NCBI GenBank assembly: GCA_900766355.1
Contig: CAAFVD010000031.1
Span: 1-39,814 of the forward strand
Reading direction: 5' to 3'
Source of the DNA: Candidatus Gastranaerophilales bacterium
GTDB taxonomy: Bacteria > Cyanobacteriota > Vampirovibrionia > Gastranaerophilales > Gastranaerophilaceae
DNA length: 39,814 nucleotides
In this document: positions 7,261 to 14,800 of the stretch, piece after piece
How the letters are laid out: every line of letters begins with the position of its first letter
How positions within the stretch are numbered: the stretch's first letter is position 1
Program-made: the position numbers and the translations under genes
The notes under the pieces: model-generated
The model's database searches: none
What the model was told of the DNA's origin: nothing
Seen by the model: only the letters and a program-made list of their open reading frames with translations

Positions 7261-8727
7261 CTATAATACATCAACAACTTTTATTGGACATGTATTTGTA
7301 AGTTCTTCATGAGCAACAACTGTTATGTTGTTTAAAAACTCTGAAAAAATAGAGAATGTCATGTGTCTAATTTCCATTGGAACAATTAATAAAATATCTT
7401 CAATTTCGTTGTTTTTAGCTATTTTGGAAAGTTTTTTTGCAAGTTTTTCTGCAATTTTTCCATCAACTTTTATAACAGTTTCGTCCTCAGATTCCGTTAG
7501 TTTAAACATAGTATCAAGAGTATCTGCACTAAATTCAATAGCCTTTACGACATCACCTCTAGAAGTTATATCTTTAGAGATTGTTTTAGCAAGAGATAAT
7601 CTGATTTTATCTAGTAAACCATCTTTTGAAGGTTCATCAGAAAAATCGTTTATTTTTTCAAAAATATAATCAATATCTTTGATTGAAACTCTTTCTCTAA
7701 TCAAGTTTATTAGAATATATTTTAATTCAGAAAGAGTAATAAAATCTGGAATTATATTATTTATCACAAACGAATTTCTTTTTTCTACAAGAGTTACATA
7801 TCTGTTAATATCGCTATAATCTAGTATTTCAGCAACATATTTTATACCAACAAATTCAATTGCTCTTGTTATATATTCTATTGGACTCCAGCCTTCTGAC
7901 CAAAAATCTTTGCATTCTTCGTTTGAAATCCACCAAATATCTTTTCCTGTAATAATATCTTTTGAAACAATTGTTCCTTTAGGTTTCTTTTTAAGATGTA
8001 ATTCTTCTTTGAAGAATGCTTTATGCTCAGGTATAGCTACCGTTTGATACACATTTAAAGAGTGAACATTAATTGCAAATTCATAAGGTTCTAACGTATC
8101 ATCATCTTGAAATACCATTTTTGGAAGAACATATCCTAGTTCATCTGTTAATTTTTGACGAAGTTTTACTGTTTCTGATAATAAATCATCTTCGGAATCA
8201 GGACTCACGATATCAATAAGTTCTTCACTTAAATTAATAGTAAATTTTTCTTCTCCAATTCTTGAATACATAACTCCTGGAGATAATTCTCTTGTTAAAT
8301 CCTGTTTTAGCTGTTCAAGTTTTTCTATTGCGTCAGACATTTGACTGTTCAAAGTATCTCTTGCAGATAATTCTTCTTTCTCAAGATTAGTTTTTATCTG
8401 AGCAATTTTTTGTTTTTGTTCTCTGATTTTTGTAGTTATTTCTTTACAAGTTTCATAAGGTGTTGAAGAAGATGCAAGCATTTTTTCCATTTGTGATTTA
8501 AAATTGTTTACTCGTACAATCTTGTCAAATGGTTCGTTTTCATCAGATTGTTCTTTCTCTCTCATAAAGATGCAGTTGTATTGAAAATCGTCATCTTCAC
8601 CTTCGACTTCGTGCATTGTATATAAATCCCAACCAGCTTCTGACATTTCATTTAACAAATCTTCTAAAAGTTGTTTATCGTCTGTTGGTACTGATTTAAT
8701 AACATATTCCATTTTTCTATTAAACAT
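7261..8727 (-). CDS. Soluble FlhA/SctV-type cytoplasmic-domain protein with DUF4177-like N-terminus
   Basis: 488 residues with no transmembrane helix. Residues about 6-58 (MEYVIKSVP, then LLNEMSEAGWDLYTM, then CIFMREK) look like a DUF4177 domain. Residues about 95-145 form a coiled coil. From about 185 to the end the chain follows the FHIPEP (FlhA/SctV) cytoplasmic domain: LRQKLTDELGYVLPKMVFQD, EYITRAIEFVGIKYVAEIL, then RERVSIKDIDYIFEKIND and the C-terminal LLIVPMEIRHMTF and IKVVDVL. Normal FlhA has eight transmembrane helices before this domain, which docks chaperone-substrate complexes in flagellar and type III export. Here the membrane part is missing and replaced. The gene is last in a minus-strand run with recF, bamA, ompH and deoA. 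Shine-Dalgarno AAGGAA precedes ATG 8727. The domain call is strong; the function is unknown. Confidence 0.85.
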   Translation of the reverse strand: MFNRKMEYVIKSVPTDDKQLLEDLLNEMSEAGWDLYTMHEVEGEDDDFQYNCIFMREKEQSDENEPFDKIVRVNNFKSQMEKMLASSSTPYETCKEITTKIREQKQKIAQIKTNLEKEELSARDTLNSQMSDAIEKLEQLKQDLTRELSPGVMYSRIGEEKFTINLSEELIDIVSPDSEDDLLSETVKLRQKLTDELGYVLPKMVFQDDDTLEPYEFAINVHSLNVYQTVAIPEHKAFFKEELHLKKKPKGTIVSKDIITGKDIWWISNEECKDFWSEGWSPIEYITRAIEFVGIKYVAEILDYSDINRYVTLVEKRNSFVINNIIPDFITLSELKYILINLIRERVSIKDIDYIFEKINDFSDEPSKDGLLDKIRLSLAKTISKDITSRGDVVKAIEFSADTLDTMFKLTESEDETVIKVDGKIAEKLAKKLSKIAKNNEIEDILLIVPMEIRHMTFSIFSEFLNNITVVAHEELTNTCPIKVVDVL

Positions 8728-8758
8728 TTTAGTCGTTCCTTATAAATCTAAATACTTT

Positions 8759-10027
8759 TTATTCTTGAGAAATCGAATAAGCATTATAACAATATTCTTT
8801 TATTTCTTCTAATTTTTTTAAATCGTTAGCATATAATGTGAATAAAGTTTCTCCTGAACTTACATATTCTTCTGTTTTTTTATTCAAAAATATTCCAACA
8901 CTTTTATCAATATTGTTAATGATTTTATCCCTAGAACCGCCAAGCAAACGGCAGGCATAAGCAATTTTGTAAGCATCAATATGGTTAACTCTACCTGTAT
9001 GATTTGTTTCACATTTTATTTTGTGCATAGGTAATTCAAATTTATCATAAGAATCTATTACTTTTTCATTACCTTTTTGAGTTTTAATTATATTTCTAAA
9101 TTTTTCAAGAGCCAAACCCGATGTTACTAAATATTTTAAATATTCAATTGCTTTTTCTTTTGAATCGTATCGCTTTAATTGTATAAGAGCAACTGCCCCG
9201 ATGTTATAAACTAAATCTGCAAGGTCGCTATTTTGAATTCGCCCTTTTAAAAACTCAATAGCCTCTATCAATTCAAGTGAATTTCCTATTGCTCGTCCAA
9301 GAGGTTCGTCCATAGAATTTACAAGAGTCGTAATCGTTTTACCAAAAGCTTTACCAGTCTTTATAATTAAATCAGATAATTTATGCGCATCTTCTATATT
9401 TTTTATTGCTGTTCCAGAACCGTATTTTATATCAATAATAATATTATTAGTTCCTGTTGCAATTTTTTTAGCGACAACTGATGATGCTATTAGAGGAATA
9501 GAAGCATTCGTAGATGTTGCATATCTAAGAACCTGAAGTGTTTTATTTGCTGGTACTATATTTTGGATTTGTGAGGAAATAGCAAACTTTGAATCTCTCA
9601 ACTGTTTAATCATATCAGGAATAGCAATATTTGTGCTAAATCCTGGAATTGATTCAAGCTTATCTATTGTACCGCCTGAGTTTCCGAGTCCACGTCCAAG
9701 AAGTTTTATAGTCGGTATACCTGCAGCAACAAGAATAGGTATTAAAGCAAGAGTAGCCTTATCACCCACACCACCAGTAGAATGTATATCAATAATATTA
9801 TTCGACATATCATCAAGATTTACAACTTCTCCTGATTGAATTAGTGCATCTGTAACATATATTGTTTCAGTTTCAGTTAAACCTTGAAAATATACTGCCA
9901 TTAACCATGCGCTGATTTGATAATCAGGAGCATGGTCTTTTAGCATTGAATCTATTATAAAATTAATTTCTTCTTGAGAATGGGCTAAACCTTGTTGCTT
10001 TTTCTCAATTAAATCAACTAATCTCAA
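8759..10027 (-). CDS. deoA: Pyrimidine-nucleoside/thymidine phosphorylase
   Basis: About 422 residues. It catalyses phosphorolysis of thymidine or pyrimidine nucleosides to base and (deoxy)ribose-1-phosphate. Seen: HSTGGVGDK (82-90), GRGLGNSGGTIDKLESIPGF, and the base-binding R, S and K in the LRYATST, LIASSVVAKK region. The usual Lys before the HSTGG motif (K81 in Bacillus-type enzymes, phosphate binding) is Ile here, and the usual GRGLGHTGGT is GRGLGNSGGT, so the phosphate site is altered. TTG 10027 is chosen over GTG 10039: it has AAAGGTGG 8 bases upstream, encoded by the last codons of ompH, and makes the protein begin MRLVDLIEKK like homologues (MRMVDLIAKK). The start lies one base after the ompH stop, so the pair is probably translationally coupled. 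Confidence 0.85.
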   Translation of the reverse strand: MRLVDLIEKKQQGLAHSQEEINFIIDSMLKDHAPDYQISAWLMAVYFQGLTETETIYVTDALIQSGEVVNLDDMSNNIIDIHSTGGVGDKATLALIPILVAAGIPTIKLLGRGLGNSGGTIDKLESIPGFSTNIAIPDMIKQLRDSKFAISSQIQNIVPANKTLQVLRYATSTNASIPLIASSVVAKKIATGTNNIIIDIKYGSGTAIKNIEDAHKLSDLIIKTGKAFGKTITTLVNSMDEPLGRAIGNSLELIEAIEFLKGRIQNSDLADLVYNIGAVALIQLKRYDSKEKAIEYLKYLVTSGLALEKFRNIIKTQKGNEKVIDSYDKFELPMHKIKCETNHTGRVNHIDAYKIAYACRLLGGSRDKIINNIDKSVGIFLNKKTEEYVSSGETLFTLYANDLKKLEEIKEYCYNAYSISQE

Positions 10028-10028
10028 A

Positions 10029-10481
10029 TTACTTGCCACCTTTTAACTTATCAATAACTAGGTTTGTAACATCTACACCACCAACAAATACTGCTCTGTC
10101 ACTAATTACGGCACTTAATTTATGTTCTACCATAATAGTTTTTGTAGCTTCTTTTATTTTGTTGTAGATTTCATCTTCACTTTTAACCTTTTGTTTTAAA
10201 AATGCAGATTCTTTAGCTTTAAAATCATTAGCTACTTTATCTTGAAAGTTTTTCTTTTGTACAGGTGTATCTATAGCTTTGTATTCTTTTTCTTTATCAA
10301 CTAGATATTGTTGTAGTTCTAGAGCTTTTGCATCAATAGCCTTCATTGCATCTCTTGCGAATGGAGTAGATTCAACAACTCTTTGATAATCAATGTATCC
10401 GATTCCTTCTGCAGAAGCAATATTACCTGCAAATAACAATATTGCTAATGTCATTACTGCTAATTTAAATTTTTTCATCAT
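10029..10481 (-). CDS. OmpH/Skp family periplasmic chaperone
   Basis: 150 residues. A signal peptide (MMKKFKLAVMTLAILLFAGN, cleavage after ASA at about 24) is followed by GIGYIDYQRVV, the strand typical of the OmpH/Skp body, and then a long alpha-helical region (about 40-125) forming the tentacle coiled coil. Skp-like proteins hold unfolded outer-membrane proteins in the periplasm before BamA inserts them, and here the gene directly follows bamA with 15 bases between. Shine-Dalgarno AAGGAG precedes ATG 10481; ATG 10478 is an alternative. Confidence 0.9.
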   Translation of the reverse strand: MMKKFKLAVMTLAILLFAGNIASAEGIGYIDYQRVVESTPFARDAMKAIDAKALELQQYLVDKEKEYKAIDTPVQKKNFQDKVANDFKAKESAFLKQKVKSEDEIYNKIKEATKTIMVEHKLSAVISDRAVFVGGVDVTNLVIDKLKGGK

Positions 10482-10496
10482 ATTTCTCCTTATGAA

Positions 10497-12395
10497 TTAA
10501 TACATTAAGTCACCAACACCAAATGTGAAGTATCCACCCTTAGAACCGTATTGACCAGGATTTGTAATTGGAATACCGTAGTCAACTGATAATGGACCTA
10601 CACCAGGAATATATAGTTTCAAACCTACACCAGCTGTAATAGCTTGCATTGGTCTATCATATAACGTGTCTGTAATATATGGTCTGAATAATTTACCAGC
10701 ATCAACAAAGAATGTTAAGCGTAAATTTTTAAAGAAGTTTGCTTTTAATCTATCTAAGAATAGTACAGGAGTTGCAAGTTCTACAGAACCCATTATGAAT
10801 GCATCACCAGTACCAACCCCGTTAACTTTGTAACCTCTAATAGTATATGGGCCACCAAGTCTATATGCCATAACTTCAGGCATGTCATCACCATGAATTT
10901 TACCACCAGCTCTAGCGGTAAATGATAATGATGAGAACTTAGCTATCGGAATGAATCGTTTTACCATACCAGATAGTTTACCGTTAGTTTTGTTGAATTC
11001 ATCAAAGCAGAAGGATTCATCATATCTAGCAGTTGCCAATACACCGTTTCTAGGATTTAGAGCAGAATCTCTTGTATCATACACAATTCCTGGACTGATA
11101 TTGAAGAATAGTCCACCTTGCAATTGTTTTGCACGTTGGGCAATATCAAGCCCTTTAGCTGCATACATATTAGTTATAGAGTTTCTATCACCTTCCATAA
11201 CATTGATTTTTTCAAGTCCAAAGGATAATGTTGAAGATAAATGCTCGTTAGATTTTATTTTGTGACCTATAGTAGCTTCAATACCAAATCTTTCTTCAAC
11301 GGCAAGAGGAACTTGATAACTACCTAAACTTCTATAAAATAATTTGCTCATAAAAGAATTATCGGCATTCAAGAAATATGGTTCAAAGAAACTCAACTCA
11401 CCTTGTAAGTTCATGTGGTCTTTGATGGTTGAGTCACTCATAATAATACCAGAACCAACCAAACCATTAATTGCCAGTCTTTGGTTAACTCCTCTAAAGT
11501 TGTTATCACTTACCCCTACAGAACCAAACGCACCTGTGTGAGAATCTAGACCACCACCTAATGATATAGTTGCTGTTCTTTGTTCTTCAACATTGATAGT
11601 TACATTAAACTTATTAGGGTCATCTTCGCAAGGTTCGATACTTCTATCTACATTTTTGAAAGCTTGTGTAGAATATAATCTTACTAAGTCTTTTTTAATA
11701 ATGTTATCATTATACACAGTTCCAGGTTCTGTCATAATGTTTCGGGCGATAACATATTCTTTTGTTTTTTTGTTTCCCGCAATCATTATTTTGTTGATTT
11801 CCCCTTCTACAATATTTACGTTAATTGTACCATCGGGGTCATCAGAAATTGCACTTACACGAGCCAATATATAGCCTTTGGAGTTGTAACAGTCGTTGAT
11901 ACCTTCAATTGCATCGTTAATTTTTCCGATATTTTGTGGTTGTCCAATTAGCGGAATCATATATTGCATAAGTTCTTCAGTTGAAACTGCAGAATTACCT
12001 TCTATTGTTACATTTGTGACTGGAAGGTTTTCTTCTACTACAATCTTTATTGTTATTGAGCCATCTTTATTTTCTATAGGTATAGCTTTCATTCTATCTG
12101 TGAAAAAACCTAATTGATAAAGGTTTTTTAAGCCTGCTTGTACGCTTTCAGGTTTGTAAACATCTCCAGCATGTAGGTTGAATTTTGAAATAATATAATC
12201 TGGAGAAACTGCGTTTGCACCTACAACCTGAACATTACTAACATATTGGATAGGAGTAAAAGCATCGTCATCATATTCATAATTGTTTTCAGCAAAAGCA
12301 GTCGAAAATGAAGTACAAAATTGTACCATTAGTATAATAAAAATTATTAAAATATTCTTTTTTATACTTTTTGAGTTCAAGGACTCCAACCCCAT
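10497..12395 (-). CDS. bamA: Outer-membrane assembly factor BamA (Omp85)
   Basis: 632 residues. An N-terminal hydrophobic segment (about 13-35) acts as signal peptide. Three POTRA domains are visible at about 48-120, 123-198 and 200-276 (NVQVVGANAVS, VTNVTIEGNSAVS, INKIMIAGNKKT), fewer than the five of E. coli and as in cyanobacterial Omp85. The rest is the 16-strand barrel, with the loop-6 motif IRGY in GGPYTIRGY. The last residue is Tyr rather than the usual Phe or Trp of the beta signal. BamA folds and inserts outer-membrane barrels, so the cell has an outer membrane. No good Shine-Dalgarno precedes ATG 12395; a TTG six codons in, preceded by GGAG, is a possible alternative. Confidence 0.93.
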   Translation of the reverse strand: MGLESLNSKSIKKNILIIFIILMVQFCTSFSTAFAENNYEYDDDAFTPIQYVSNVQVVGANAVSPDYIISKFNLHAGDVYKPESVQAGLKNLYQLGFFTDRMKAIPIENKDGSITIKIVVEENLPVTNVTIEGNSAVSTEELMQYMIPLIGQPQNIGKINDAIEGINDCYNSKGYILARVSAISDDPDGTINVNIVEGEINKIMIAGNKKTKEYVIARNIMTEPGTVYNDNIIKKDLVRLYSTQAFKNVDRSIEPCEDDPNKFNVTINVEEQRTATISLGGGLDSHTGAFGSVGVSDNNFRGVNQRLAINGLVGSGIIMSDSTIKDHMNLQGELSFFEPYFLNADNSFMSKLFYRSLGSYQVPLAVEERFGIEATIGHKIKSNEHLSSTLSFGLEKINVMEGDRNSITNMYAAKGLDIAQRAKQLQGGLFFNISPGIVYDTRDSALNPRNGVLATARYDESFCFDEFNKTNGKLSGMVKRFIPIAKFSSLSFTARAGGKIHGDDMPEVMAYRLGGPYTIRGYKVNGVGTGDAFIMGSVELATPVLFLDRLKANFFKNLRLTFFVDAGKLFRPYITDTLYDRPMQAITAGVGLKLYIPGVGPLSVDYGIPITNPGQYGSKGGYFTFGVGDLMY

Positions 12396-12470
12396 ACTAT
12401 ATACTATACAAATATATCATAAACATTTGTTAAAATCGAAAATTTTATAATATATTAAGTGAAAATTTAC

Positions 12471-13547
12471 TTAATCAATATTTCCTTCTTTTATATTATA
12501 GATATTTACGTTATTTAGGAAATTATTATCAAATAATAACGTATCTACAGAAGTAATAATTGTTTGAGTTTCTTCTTCTATTGTTTTCAATAGATAGTTT
12601 TGTCTAATGTCATCAAGTTCAGCTAATACATCATCAAGTAACAAGATTGGTGATTCTCCAAGCTTTTCTTTAATGAGATTTATTTCGGCAAGCTTTAGAG
12701 CTAGGACAACAGTTCTTTGTTGACCTTGTGAAGCATATTTTGTCGCATCTTTATTATTTATATAAAAAATAACATCATCTCTATGAGGCCCAACACATGC
12801 CTGTTTTCTGGCAATTTCTTCTGCTCTGCGTTCTTGCAGTTCTTCTTCTAAATATTGAGCGATATCTTCAATTTTGTTTTCTTTTACGGAATATTCAATA
12901 TCAAAGTTTTCGAATTCGGCAATATTATTGTGCTTAATTATGGCATGTGATTTAAGTTCTTGAATAAATTTTTGTCTTAATAATATAATATTTGAACCTG
13001 TAATTACTAATTGATAATTATATACATCTAAAAGTTCATTATTTATTTCAGGAAGTTTTAAGAGATTACTTTTTTGAATCCGAATTTTTTCATATTTATT
13101 TAGTCTTTCATCATAAGCTGGATAAATTTGAGATATAGCTCTATCCAGCCAATTTCTTCTATCTTGTGGGCAACCTCTTAGTAGCATCAAATCTTCTGTT
13201 GAGAATAAAACTGTTTTTAAAACTGATTTAAAATTTTTAGGTGTAGTTTTAAGTCCATTAAGTTTTAATGTTCTTTTAGAGTTTTCATAAATTATAGCCA
13301 TGTCTATATCAGTGTTTGATTTGTTAATTTGAGCTTCGATTGAAAACCCTTCAGAATCAAAATTAATAAGTTCTTTAACATTTGATGTTCGTGGGGATTT
13401 TAGTTGAGATAGGTAATAAACGCTTTCAAGAATGTTCGTTTTACCTTGAGCGTTTTTCCCAATAATCAAAATTTTATCGGAAGAAAAATCAAGGTTAATA
13501 TTTTTGCAATTTCTGTAATTTTTAAGTGAAATATTATTAATTCTCAT
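12471..13547 (-). CDS. recF: DNA replication and repair protein RecF
   Basis: 358 residues, a normal RecF length. Walker A GKNAQGKT at 30-37, ABC signature SQGQQR at 273-278, Walker B ILLLDDV at 301-307 and D-loop ELDD. RecF is an SMC-like ATPase that, with RecO and RecR, loads RecA at gaps. The gene heads the minus-strand run and lies 75 bases upstream of bamA. It is not beside dnaN or gyrB as in many genomes. The Shine-Dalgarno sequence is weak. Confidence 0.95.
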   Translation of the reverse strand: MRINNISLKNYRNCKNINLDFSSDKILIIGKNAQGKTNILESVYYLSQLKSPRTSNVKELINFDSEGFSIEAQINKSNTDIDMAIIYENSKRTLKLNGLKTTPKNFKSVLKTVLFSTEDLMLLRGCPQDRRNWLDRAISQIYPAYDERLNKYEKIRIQKSNLLKLPEINNELLDVYNYQLVITGSNIILLRQKFIQELKSHAIIKHNNIAEFENFDIEYSVKENKIEDIAQYLEEELQERRAEEIARKQACVGPHRDDVIFYINNKDATKYASQGQQRTVVLALKLAEINLIKEKLGESPILLLDDVLAELDDIRQNYLLKTIEEETQTIITSVDTLLFDNNFLNNVNIYNIKEGNID

Positions 13548-13573
13548 GTGAATAATTATACTTCAAAAGGAGA

Positions 13574-13603
13574 TTGATAAAAAATATCTTGATTTTGTAT
13601 TAT
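13574..13603 (+). promoter_or_regulatory. Promoter of the candidate structured RNA
   Basis: TTGATA (13574-13579), an 18-base spacer, TATTAT (13598-13603). It reads away from recF toward the RNA and the CAT tRNA, with a predicted start near 13611. Confidence 0.55.
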
Positions 13604-13610
13604 TTAGATG

Positions 13611-13790
13611 TTAAACTGAAACAGTCGTACAGGACGACAGTTCTATAGGTTTTAAACTTTTTAGGGCTTATAGGAAACCGGTCACAATGGCTGTGGCACT
13701 CTGCCGACGAAGATGATTAAGTATCATCTGAGGAGAGGGAAGGTAGCGCGCGCTACCCAAGCCACAAAGTTTGTGATAAAATATAGAAAA
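13611..13790 (+). ncRNA. Candidate structured RNA of unknown class
   Basis: No ORF covers this stretch, but it folds strongly by eye. A 5' hairpin (GTCGT/ACGAC within AACTG/CAGTT) lies at about 13613-13645. A long closing helix pairs the CTATAGG, TTTT, AAACTTT, GGGCTT side with AAGCC, AAAGTTT, AAAA, TATAG at the 3' end (about 13645-13660 up to 13787). Inside are three hairpins: GTCAC/GTGGC, AGATGAT/ATCATCT with loop TAAGT, and GGTAGC/GCTACC with loop GCGC. A promoter-like element precedes it, and a tRNA gene follows 9 bases later, so one transcript could carry both. I could not match it to 6S RNA, SRP RNA, RNase P or tmRNA consensus sequences, nor to a riboswitch class I know. Confidence 0.5.
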
Positions 13791-13798
13791 TGCCACAA

Positions 13799-13870
13799 GG
13801 GCCTGTGGCGCAGCGGTAGCGCAGAGGACTCATAATCCTTTGGTCGTGGGTTCGAATCCCTCCGGGCCCA
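13799..13870 (+). tRNA. tRNA with CAT anticodon (elongator Met or Ile2)
   Basis: A complete cloverleaf: 7-bp acceptor GGGCCTG with CGGGCCC and discriminator A; anticodon stem AGGA/TCCT around CTCATAA; T arm GGGTTCGAATCCC. The CCA is not encoded. The CAT anticodon plus standard first pair G1-C72 argues against initiator tRNA. Elongator Met and lysidine-modified Ile2 cannot be told apart safely by eye. Confidence 0.92.
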
Positions 13871-13872
13871 AT

Positions 13873-13900
13873 AAAAAAGACTCCTAAGGGAGTCTTTTTT
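13873..13900 (+). terminator. Intrinsic terminator after the CAT tRNA
   Basis: A 12-bp stem, AAAAAAGACTCC pairing with GGAGTCTTTTTT, loop TAAG, two bases after the tRNA end. Confidence 0.85.
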
Positions 13901-13939
13901 ATTGGCAATTTTTATGTAGAAAAATACTTTATTATATAT

Positions 13940-14647
13940 ATGAGGATTTTTTCGGACTTAAAAATTAATTCAGTAGATAATAGGCATTCCAATAATACGG
14001 GTGTTGGTGCTGATTCTGATTTAATGATTTTTGACTCAAAGTTTGAGAATAAATCCCGAGAGCTTTTCTCGTATTTTTCTGATGCAAAATATTTAAAATT
14101 GAAATCAATAGTCAATGATTATGATTTATCAAACAAGAAAAACTTGTCAGATATTGAAAGATTTGCAGTAGATTATAAAAACAGTTTTCAAAAAGAATAT
14201 GGATATATAAAATCGGCTTCAATGGAGCTTTTGCTTTTTGATAATCCAAATTCAAAAAGATATCAAAGTTTAATGCCTCAAATAAATAATATGCGCAAAG
14301 AATGCAGAAAGCATAAATCTTATGTTACAGAATTGAAGAAGCAGGTACAATTCCAAAAAATAGGTAATTGTACAGATATAAGTGCAATTACTAAAGATGA
14401 TATAAACAAAACAATATCTCCGTATAAAGGGGATTATATCTATGCAAGTATAGCAAAAGATGATACTTTGACTAATCATGTCGCAGTTTTGGTCAGGGAT
14501 AAAAAAGATAAAACCGAAAAACATTCTAAGAATTCTATAGTTGTAGATAATTGGCTTGGTGGGGTGTTTAAATATTCAGACTGGCTAAAAGTCATGCAAA
14601 AATTATACGGTTCTAACGAAATTCATACTTATATTTCAGAAGAATAA
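13940..14647 (+). CDS. Putative cysteine-protease/transglutaminase-like effector-type protein
   Basis: 235 residues, no signal peptide or membrane segment. The C-terminal half has the ordered pattern of a papain- or transglutaminase-fold enzyme: C144 in IGNCTDIS, H180 in TNHVAVLVRD and D203-x-W205 in IVVDNWLGG. These can serve as Cys-His-Asp catalytic residues. The N-terminal half is helical and charged. The match is to motif order and strand context, not to a named family. The start ATG has no Shine-Dalgarno sequence; the AT-rich TATTATATAT just upstream could be a -10 element, giving a leaderless message. The N-terminus MRIFSDLKI resembles MRVFNSVKF of the HENTH protein at 17751, also lacking a ribosome-binding site. 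Confidence 0.7.
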   Translation: MRIFSDLKINSVDNRHSNNTGVGADSDLMIFDSKFENKSRELFSYFSDAKYLKLKSIVNDYDLSNKKNLSDIERFAVDYKNSFQKEYGYIKSASMELLLFDNPNSKRYQSLMPQINNMRKECRKHKSYVTELKKQVQFQKIGNCTDISAITKDDINKTISPYKGDYIYASIAKDDTLTNHVAVLVRDKKDKTEKHSKNSIVVDNWLGGVFKYSDWLKVMQKLYGSNEIHTYISEE

Positions 14648-14800
14648 TTGAGTTACTATATATCTAATGCACTCCTTATCTGAGTTTTATTTATTTTGTA
14701 ACAATTTGTAAACGTGTATAACTGACACTAGCAAAAAAAAAAATGTTCGTTTTTAAAGTAAGTGTACATATTAAGTACAGAGTATTAAGGAGGTTATAAT

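Noticed and set aside
7325..7669. Plus-strand frame inside the FlhA-C-like gene
   Set aside because: It is antisense to a gene with clear domain content, and has no ribosome-binding site.
11344..12117. Plus-strand frames opposite bamA
   Set aside because: Antisense shadows of bamA with low-complexity, hydrophobic composition.
13611..13790. RNA near recF as RNase P, SRP or tmRNA
   Set aside because: The diagnostic core sequences of these RNAs (for example the GGAAGCAGCC-like SRP loop or the RNase P GAGGAAAGTCC segment) were not found.
14751..14800. TGTAC/GTACA inverted repeat as a proven operator
   Set aside because: It is only a five-base arm and has no regulator gene next to it; mentioned in the gene entry but not annotated as a site.
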